Both the position numbers and the translations under genes were made by a program. The notes under the pieces were generated by a model. It did no database searches. It was not told where the DNA came from and was given only the letters and a program-made list of their open reading frames with translations. DNA of 5,096 bases from Candidatus Sumerlaeota bacterium (GTDB lineage Bacteria; Sumerlaeota; Sumerlaeia; JADFCT01): the NCBI GenBank assembly GCA_026398575.1, contig JAPLSP010000461.1, positions 1-5,096 on the forward strand. Reading direction: 5' to 3'. This document shows, in pieces, positions 1 through 5,096 of this stretch. Every line of letters starts with the position of its first letter. Position 1 is the stretch's first letter.

Positions 1-123
1 ATCGAATCTACCTGCAAACAATTTCAGCTGCGTGTGAAACGCTGCGGGCAGTTCTGGACCACGGATAACTTGGACGGTCTCTTATGCCTGTATAGCCGTT
101 ATCTCAGCTATCTATGGAATTAA
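1..123 (+). pseudogene. C-terminal fragment of a probable transposase (ISKra4/ISLre2-like), cut by the left window edge
   Basis: Frame 1 is open from the first base for 40 codons and stops at TAA (121-123). The visible residues start I-E-S-T-C-K and continue with V-K-R-C-G-Q-F-W, then a leucine- and tyrosine-rich tail ending L-W-N. DDE transposases of the ISKra4/ISLre2 type usually end with a (V/I)ES-x-x-K motif holding the last catalytic glutamate, followed 10-15 residues later by a (K/R)xxGxxW motif and a short helical tail. The fragment matches that order and spacing, so E2 would be the catalytic Glu. The rest of the gene is outside the window, so I cannot tell an intact insertion sequence from a remnant. 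No terminal inverted repeat can be assigned in the following 164 bases without the other end. The assignment rests on short motif resemblance only; it could also be the tail of an unrelated protein. Confidence 0.45.
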
Positions 124-271
124 CAAAACTGAGTTGCACCCAGCATTGAGCCGGCAGGCATTTTCCGCTATCAAGAGCCGCCATTGCCGCAGTATATCTG
201 CTTCCGTGTTGTAACGAACAGGAATGCACCATCGGTCAAGGGATCGAGCCATCAGCGGGAACATTCAGACC

Positions 272-278
272 AGGGAGG
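272..278 (+). promoter_or_regulatory. Ribosome binding site of the lactonase gene
   Basis: AGGGAGG lies nine bases upstream of the ATG at 288, a near-consensus Shine-Dalgarno at good spacing. It fixes the start at 288. The region from 124 to this site shows no coding frame I can support. Confidence 0.8.
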
Positions 279-287
279 TAAGCGCGC

Positions 288-1427
288 ATGGATATCAGAG
301 TATGGAACACGGTCGCTTGTTTGTGCACGGCAGTCACCATGGTCTCCGCCGAATCGCTGCCCGTCTATTTCGGAACGTATTCGGGAGGAGCGGGCGGCAG
401 CAAAGGAATCTATCGCAGCGCGTTTGATCTCCAGACGGGACAGCTGACTGAACCGGTTCTTGCGGCCGAGACGGCGAACCCCACCTTCCTCGCGATCCAT
501 CCCAACGGCAAGTTCCTGTATTCCGTCAGCGAAACCGGCGGCGCCGGCAGCGTCAGCGCCTTCGCCATCGCTCCCGAGACGGGCAATCTCACGCTCCTCA
601 ACAAACAACCATCGGGAGGCGGTGGCCCTTGCTACGTGGCCGTGGATCATGCCGGACGCAACCTGCTTGTCGCAAACTATGGCACGGGAAGCGCTTCGGT
701 GGTTCCGATCAAATCGAATGGCGAACTGGGAACGCCGACAGGCTTCACGCAACACGAAGGCAGTGGCCCGAATCCGAAGCGCCAGGACAAACCGCACGCG
801 CATTCGATCAACGTCAGCCCCGATGATCGCTTCGCTTTCGTCGCCGATCTGGGGCTGGATAAGATCATGGTCTATAAACTGGACGTCGAGAAGGGAACGA
901 TCACGCCCGGCAATCCGCCCTTCGTAAAAGTCAAGCCTGGCGCGGGGCCGCGGCACTTCACCTTCGCCCCCAACGGCAAATTCGCCTACCTCATCAACGA
1001 GCTCGATGGGACGATTGACGCATTTTCTTATGACGCGGAATCTGGCGCGCTGAAGGAAATCCAAACCGTCCCGACGCTCCCCAAAGACTTCAAGGGAAAC
1101 AGCACCTGCGCCGAGGTGCGCGTGCATCCCAACGGCAAATTCCTCTACGGCTCGAATCGCGGCCACGACAGCATTGCCGTTTACCGCCTGGACCCAGCGC
1201 AGGGAACGCTGACGTTTGTCGAACATCAGACCACCGGCATCAAGACGCCGCGCAACTTCTGCATTGACCCCACCGGAAAATTCGGTCTCGTCGCCAATCA
1301 GGACTCCAACAGCGTCATCGTATTCCGAATTGACCCGGAAACCGGAACGCTGAAACCCACGGATGCCAAAGTCACCGTCGGCAAACCGGTCTGCATCCGG
1401 TTCCTTCAGCCAAGCGCATCCAAGTAG
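288..1427 (+). CDS. Lactonase family beta-propeller protein (6-phosphogluconolactonase-like), probably exported
   Basis: This 379-residue protein belongs to the YbhE/Pgl-type lactonase family, seven-bladed beta-propellers whose characterised members hydrolyse 6-phosphogluconolactone or related sugar lactones. Seen in the sequence: the family opening VYFGTYSGG (26-34); recurrent blade strands of the type HPNGKFLY (71-78 and 280-287), APNGKFAY (227-234) and DPTGKFGL (327-334), each leading to a turn and a short V-x-V-(Y/F) strand; the conserved PHAHS (169-173); and GPRHF (220-224). Length is slightly above the roughly 330-350 residues of cytoplasmic members. The excess is mostly N-terminal: an Arg at 4, a hydrophobic stretch about 8-19 and a VSA-type cleavage site before residue 22 suggest a Sec signal peptide. 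Secretion implies a periplasmic or extracellular sugar-lactone substrate rather than the pentose phosphate pathway; this is inference. The gene has a strong ribosome binding site and no co-directional partner closer than 99 bases. Family assignment is strong; the substrate is unknown. Confidence 0.92.
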   Translation: MDIRVWNTVACLCTAVTMVSAESLPVYFGTYSGGAGGSKGIYRSAFDLQTGQLTEPVLAAETANPTFLAIHPNGKFLYSVSETGGAGSVSAFAIAPETGNLTLLNKQPSGGGGPCYVAVDHAGRNLLVANYGTGSASVVPIKSNGELGTPTGFTQHEGSGPNPKRQDKPHAHSINVSPDDRFAFVADLGLDKIMVYKLDVEKGTITPGNPPFVKVKPGAGPRHFTFAPNGKFAYLINELDGTIDAFSYDAESGALKEIQTVPTLPKDFKGNSTCAEVRVHPNGKFLYGSNRGHDSIAVYRLDPAQGTLTFVEHQTTGIKTPRNFCIDPTGKFGLVANQDSNSVIVFRIDPETGTLKPTDAKVTVGKPVCIRFLQPSASK

Positions 1428-1456
1428 GAAAAGCAAGGCTCAAGTATGATTCCCCA

Positions 1457-1487
1457 TTGAATTCCGCCCGGCGAATCGCATTATGAT
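1457..1487 (+). promoter_or_regulatory. Candidate sigma70-type promoter for the ATPase-TOPRIM gene
   Basis: TTGAAT (1457-1462, four of six consensus bases) and TATGAT (1482-1487, five of six) are separated by 19 bases, slightly longer than the ideal 17. Transcription would start near 1494, leaving a leader of about 33 bases before the ATG. It lies in the only gap between the lactonase and the ATPase gene, suggesting the latter can be transcribed on its own. Prediction from sequence only. Confidence 0.4.
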
Positions 1488-1513
1488 CGCGAAGAGCGCG
1501 CAGTATAGCCCGC

Positions 1514-1517
1514 GGAG
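1514..1517 (+). promoter_or_regulatory. Ribosome binding site of the ATPase-TOPRIM gene
   Basis: GGAG, in the context CGGAGAGA, sits nine bases before the ATG at 1527 and supports that start. An ATG at 1520 overlaps this purine run and is out of frame. The next in-frame ATG (1587, residue 21) has only a weak purine run, AGAGAAAC, just upstream. Confidence 0.6.
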
Positions 1518-1526
1518 AGATGCCGC

Positions 1527-3107
1527 ATGAATGCCATTGAAAGAAATTTCCAGCAAATCTGGGATCAATTGCGCAGCCAGAGAAACATGCGCAAGGAATT
1601 CTTGAGTCAGATTCAAATCAACCAATTGCGCGGCATTAACAGGCTTGATGTGCCATTCCCTTATCCAGTCTGTGTGCTTGCCGGCGCCAATGGTTGCGGG
1701 AAATCCACAGTCCTTCTCTCTCTGGCTTGCGCATATCATGGTCCTACCGTGGGAGAAACATTGTCACCAGCCCGGTTGTTCCCCAATTTCAGCCCCAAAA
1801 GCGATGTCCATCTTGCCGATCAGCCCAAGAGCGCAGAGATCGTCTATTCCTTCAACATCAACGGTGGGCAAGCTTCGATGGCTTGGAAGTTCAGCAAAAG
1901 CAAATGGAACAAGAGCTACTTGGGCCGGCGGCAAGGAAGCCAGCCTGTGCTAAAGACGTATCTTCACACGCTGTCAAAAATGACCAGTCCATCCGAAGTC
2001 GGTGTCATTCTTCAAATGGCGCGGCGCCACTTTCAGAGCGCGGAGGTTGACGCATCCAACATCGCCTTTGCCCAAGGGGTTCTCGGATTTCGCTATGCGC
2101 ATCTTTCCCTGGTCCAGGGAGGCACGCGTGATTTGCTCGTAGCCGAACGAGCTTCAGAATCCACAGATAGCGGGCCGCGATATTCGGAATTCCACATGTC
2201 GGCGGGAGAGCGGGCCGTACTGCGCCTTTCCGTTAATCTATCCAAACTTGAAAACGCACTTGTGCTAATTGACGAGGTGGAAGCGGGGCTCCACCCGCTC
2301 ATTCAGCAAACGCTAATGCTGGAATTGCAGCGGCTCTCGCTGCGAAACAATTTGCAGATTATCTGCGCCACGCACAGCCCTGCGGTTTTGGATACCGTTC
2401 CTCCGGAAGCGAGAATTTTTCTTGAGCGGGTCTCGGACAACGTCGTCCGACGCGAAGCCTACCGCGATATTATTCAGAAAGCCCTCTATGGACGATCGCA
2501 AAATAACCTCTCCTTTTTGTGCGAAGATGAAGAGTCCGAAAACTTCATCCGTGGTTTGCTCGATTATCTTGGCCCCAAGATAGATCTTCAGCAAAACGAT
2601 ATCGAAGTCGGACGCGATACCGGCAAGAACCAGTACTCCGCGCATTTCGACACATTCGCCCGATTCCGGAAACTGGCTGACGTAGTATTTGTCCTCGACG
2701 GCGATGGGCGGGCGGTAATGGATCAACTGAAGCGGCGCGCCTCGAAGCTGGACCCTCCCCAGCCGGCGCGCGTACTCTGCCTCCCCGGGGCCGAGCCGCC
2801 TGAGATATGGGCCTGGAATCTCTTGCACCAACAGCCGGAACGCTATGCTGATTTCTTTGGATTGACTGCCCCGGCCTTGAGTACGGAACTTCGAATACTG
2901 GACAGTGTTTTCAGCAATGCGGCGGACAAGCCCGCAAACATCGCCAAACACAAACTCGACACCCATTGTAGGAAATACTCCCGCTTGACGCCGGAGCTCT
3001 TCCGCCTAATGGCCCGGACAGAGGCAGAGCAGCATACCAGTGAGGTTTTCGAGCTTGCCGATCAGCTCGATAGCATTGTGCGGATATGGCGGTCTGCAAG
3101 CATTTAG
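1527..3107 (+). CDS. OLD-like ATP-dependent nuclease: AAA/ABC-type ATPase fused to a TOPRIM domain
   Basis: The 526-residue protein has an SMC/ABC-like ATPase followed by a nuclease-type TOPRIM domain, the layout of OLD (overcoming lysogenization defect) proteins. Visible ATPase motifs: Walker A GANGCGKST (53-61), signature-like SAGE (225-228), Walker B LVLIDEVE (245-252, with D249/E250) and the H-loop ATHS (281-284). TOPRIM: the acidic cluster CEDEESE (332-338) at the strand-helix start, and VFVLDGDG (387-394) giving the metal-binding DxD (391/393). A later LPG-x-x-PPE segment (419-425) resembles the tail seen in other OLD-type TOPRIM proteins. The last roughly 90 residues are helical and unassigned. 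Known relatives cut or nick DNA and act in phage exclusion (P2 Old), Gabija (GajA) and retron effectors. No UvrD helicase, HNH protein or reverse transcriptase is adjacent, so a stand-alone class 1-like role is inferred. Residues 1-20 precede the ATPase core, so M21 is a possible alternative start. Sequence in this gene looks less GC-rich than in the DUF4838 gene, consistent with transfer. Architecture is confident; cellular role is not. Confidence 0.88.
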   Translation: MNAIERNFQQIWDQLRSQRNMRKEFLSQIQINQLRGINRLDVPFPYPVCVLAGANGCGKSTVLLSLACAYHGPTVGETLSPARLFPNFSPKSDVHLADQPKSAEIVYSFNINGGQASMAWKFSKSKWNKSYLGRRQGSQPVLKTYLHTLSKMTSPSEVGVILQMARRHFQSAEVDASNIAFAQGVLGFRYAHLSLVQGGTRDLLVAERASESTDSGPRYSEFHMSAGERAVLRLSVNLSKLENALVLIDEVEAGLHPLIQQTLMLELQRLSLRNNLQIICATHSPAVLDTVPPEARIFLERVSDNVVRREAYRDIIQKALYGRSQNNLSFLCEDEESENFIRGLLDYLGPKIDLQQNDIEVGRDTGKNQYSAHFDTFARFRKLADVVFVLDGDGRAVMDQLKRRASKLDPPQPARVLCLPGAEPPEIWAWNLLHQQPERYADFFGLTAPALSTELRILDSVFSNAADKPANIAKHKLDTHCRKYSRLTPELFRLMARTEAEQHTSEVFELADQLDSIVRIWRSASI

Positions 3108-3152
3108 AGCCCGGTGGTCCCATCAGGTTCCTCGCGCCCTCCCTGCAAATGA

Positions 3153-5096
3153 TCACCGGTCCTTTTCACGGACGATGAACATTCGATCCACCCAAACAGC
3201 GCTAACGTTTTGTGGATTCTCGCGCGGCGCGGCCCAGAGATAGACGCCTCTGCGCAGGTCGTGCGCGCCAAGATCGAACAGGCGATAATTCGGACCCGCC
3301 AGATCTTCGATCTTCAGTTCCTGGCCCGCGAGGGATTTACGGGCCTTACCGTCATAGATGCCGATAGCCATCGCCGCCGTCTTGGCGGCCTGCGCAGACG
3401 CGGTTGATGTCTTCGCATCACAGCGCGCGGCGATATAGCAGCGCCATCGCGAGCCGTCGGATTGATCGTCCGAGAATGGCCACTGGATCGCCCATTGATT
3501 ATGCGTCGCCGGCATGTGCGCGGCCTTGCCGTTCGAGGCCGCCGCGTCCGGCGCCACAAAAACCCATTTTCCCAATTCAGCAAGCGTGAGCGCGCCTTCT
3601 TGTGCATCGAGCCAGTCATCGGCGGCGAGGCCACGGCACGGCTCCGGAGGCGTCCCGCCCGCCATGAAACGCGCCTTCAACGCATCGGCATAGGGTTCAA
3701 AGGGGCGCCCTTCGGCATATTCGCCGGGCTTGTGTAACCGCGCCACGCGCAAGAATTCCTCGCACGCCGCCGCCGGATCGGATGAGCCCAGAAACTCCGC
3801 GCCGGAGCGCCGCGCCTGTGATTTGAAGCCGCGATGACGCTCCAACCACACTAAATCGAGTGGCAGCCGTTCGCGCCGCACGCGCCGTTCGAGCGCCGCA
3901 TCTCCCGCCACGGCTTTGAGCGCCGAATCGAAAAGGCGCCAGGCTCGATTGGCGGTTTCGAGCGTCAGCCATCCGTCCGTGCCGTTCATGAAGCAGCGCA
4001 GATAAACACCCGAGCGCTCGGCGGCGCCGTTCATCAGATCAAGGTATTGCTCCAGAAAAGGCCCGGCGGCGCCATAATAGCCATTCAGGAATTCGCGCGT
4101 GAGATGTTTCTCATCCTGTTTGGGATTCCACATCAGATGCGCCAGCAGCCACGCCCGCAGCCGCACAAAATCGCCGATGCCCGATCCGGCGTCGCCCTGC
4201 TCAAAGAGGCCGATGGTATGATGCTCCGCGAAGAATCGCACATTGGGCGCGAGCGCGCGTAGGTTGGGATGTGGCAGCAGGTAGTTGCTGAAGTTCGTCA
4301 CATAATCCCAGACATATAGATTCGGCGCGATGGCGCTCCAGCCTTCGATGTCCTTGCGAAAGGCTTCGTTGTGCGCGCCGGCAGACAGCGGCTGAACGAA
4401 GGAGCATTCAATCGTGCACAGCCGCACGATGACGTTTTTGCGCGGGCGCGCCAGACGCGGCGGCTGGCGCGTGTATTGATAGGCGAGGGTCTCGACAAGG
4501 AACTCGGGATATTCTTTTTCTATCTCCTCCGCCACCGCGTTCACGAACCGGATGAGCGGCCCCGAGGCGGCGCTTTCTTCCGCTTCCGCCGCTTTGCACT
4601 GCGCGCATTGGCAGCGCCCTTCCCAGTCATTTTGCGAAATCGAAATCATCCCCGCGCCGGGGTCCTTGCGAATCCAGACCAGCGCCTGCCGGACCAGTTC
4701 CGCGCGCATTTCGGCGTTGGCCAGGCATAGTTGCGCGCCGTCGCCCGTGCGCTTGCCTCCGATCTCGCTGTACCAGTCCGGGTGCTGCGCAAAGAACCTG
4801 GCGGGCGGCAGGAGTTGATAGAACGTGTGGCACCAGCCCAGGATCGAATAATGCCCGCCATATTCGGGAGCGATTCGCTCGGAATGCCCGTTGAGTCTGA
4901 GTCGCGCCGCAAAGACGCCATTGAAGGCGTCGCGGTAAAACGCCTCGCGGCAGCGCAATGGCGGCGCATAAGAAATGTCCAGCGGCGCAATTTCAAGCGT
5001 GGGTTTGCGCGGGATGAAGCTTTCATCGGAAGTCCACCAACGGCATCCGACCACGTCTTCGAGGAACACATAGACAGCATAAAGCATCCCTCGCGG
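3153..5096 (-). CDS. DUF4838 domain protein (glycoside-hydrolase-like), N-terminus beyond the right window edge
   Basis: The reading frame runs to the window edge: the three codons before the first Met (5087) read P-R-G and are open. The resulting RGMLYAVYVFLEDVVGCRWW is the usual internal junction between an N-terminal GH67/GH20-like alpha/beta domain and DUF4838, so this Met is not the true start and perhaps 100-150 residues are missing. Numbering from that Met, DUF4838 spans about 85-355, with SISQND (149-154), the cysteine cluster CQCAQC (159-164), SGPLIRFVNAV (175-185), LAYQYT (201-206), RLCTIEC (222-228), YVWDYVTNF (258-266) and GLFEQG (293-298). A helical region follows to about 480, then a roughly 150-residue beta-rich C-terminal module (about 490-640) that could be a carbohydrate-binding jelly roll; that is inference. 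DUF4838 proteins are common in polysaccharide-degrading Acidobacteria, Planctomycetes and Bacteroidetes and are thought to act on glycans, but the reaction is not established. It converges with the ATPase-TOPRIM gene across 45 bases; its promoter is outside the window. Confidence 0.9.
   Translation of the reverse strand, partial: PRGMLYAVYVFLEDVVGCRWWTSDESFIPRKPTLEIAPLDISYAPPLRCREAFYRDAFNGVFAARLRLNGHSERIAPEYGGHYSILGWCHTFYQLLPPARFFAQHPDWYSEIGGKRTGDGAQLCLANAEMRAELVRQALVWIRKDPGAGMISISQNDWEGRCQCAQCKAAEAEESAASGPLIRFVNAVAEEIEKEYPEFLVETLAYQYTRQPPRLARPRKNVIVRLCTIECSFVQPLSAGAHNEAFRKDIEGWSAIAPNLYVWDYVTNFSNYLLPHPNLRALAPNVRFFAEHHTIGLFEQGDAGSGIGDFVRLRAWLLAHLMWNPKQDEKHLTREFLNGYYGAAGPFLEQYLDLMNGAAERSGVYLRCFMNGTDGWLTLETANRAWRLFDSALKAVAGDAALERRVRRERLPLDLVWLERHRGFKSQARRSGAEFLGSSDPAAACEEFLRVARLHKPGEYAEGRPFEPYADALKARFMAGGTPPEPCRGLAADDWLDAQEGALTLAELGKWVFVAPDAAASNGKAAHMPATHNQWAIQWPFSDDQSDGSRWRCYIAARCDAKTSTASAQAAKTAAMAIGIYDGKARKSLAGQELKIEDLAGPNYRLFDLGAHDLRRGVYLWAAPRENPQNVSAVWVDRMFIVREKDR

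Noticed and set aside
184..212. TTGCCG (184-189) and TGTTGT (207-212) as a promoter for the lactonase gene
   Set aside because: Spacing is 17 bases but the -10 match is only three of six; too weak to annotate.
252..1436. A 394-codon open frame antisense to the whole lactonase gene
   Set aside because: Its translation is arginine-, glycine- and alanine-rich without a recognisable domain, and the opposite strand encodes a clear propeller protein with a strong ribosome binding site. It is a by-product of GC-rich codon bias.
1428..1526. Possible retron non-coding RNA upstream of the ATPase-TOPRIM gene
   Set aside because: The gap is only 99 bases, shows no long inverted repeats, and no reverse transcriptase is encoded in the window.
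1440..1739. A 99-codon minus-strand frame over the start of the ATPase gene
   Set aside because: It overlaps the Walker A coding region and the candidate promoter, has no recognisable domain, and no supporting ribosome binding site was identified.
2313..2966. A 217-codon antisense frame within the ATPase-TOPRIM gene
   Set aside because: It has no family motif and lies opposite the H-loop and TOPRIM coding sequence, which is clearly the real gene.
3159..3173. GTCC-TTTTCAC-GGAC hairpin as a terminator
   Set aside because: A four-base stem inside the DUF4838 coding end, with no T-run after it; expected by chance.

Overview
The window carries three well-supported protein-coding genes and the tail end of a fourth reading frame. 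GC-rich coding sequence, an exported 6-phosphogluconolactonase-type beta-propeller and a large DUF4838 protein together suggest an Acidobacteriota-like soil bacterium (for example a Solibacter/Bryobacter-type lineage). That placement is inference from gene content; there is no rRNA or other phylogenetic marker here.

Layout, left to right. Positions 1-123 are an open frame that enters from the left edge and ends at TAA; its residues resemble the extreme C-terminus of an ISKra4/ISLre2-like transposase. Positions 124-287 are non-coding apart from a strong ribosome binding site. Positions 288-1427 (+) encode a lactonase-family seven-bladed propeller protein with an apparent signal peptide. A 99-base gap holds a plausible sigma70-type promoter and a ribosome binding site. 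Positions 1527-3107 (+) encode an OLD-like protein: an ABC/SMC-type ATPase fused to a C-terminal TOPRIM nuclease domain. After a 45-base convergent gap, positions 3153-5096 (-) encode a DUF4838 protein whose N-terminus lies beyond the right edge.

How they fit together. The lactonase and the DUF4838 protein look like ordinary carbohydrate-metabolism genes of a polysaccharide-degrading heterotroph. The ATPase-TOPRIM gene does not fit that theme. It is a lone gene with its own promoter, its sequence looks less GC-rich than the DUF4838 gene, and a transposase remnant lies about 1.4 kb away. Proteins of this architecture act in anti-phage defence (P2 Old, Gabija GajA, retron-associated ATPase-TOPRIM effectors). 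No UvrD-like helicase, HNH partner, reverse transcriptase or methylase is encoded beside it in this window, so the best reading is a solitary class 1-like OLD nuclease inserted as accessory cargo. This is the most interesting item here; a new multi-gene system is not demonstrated. No tRNA, rRNA, CRISPR array or riboswitch was seen.
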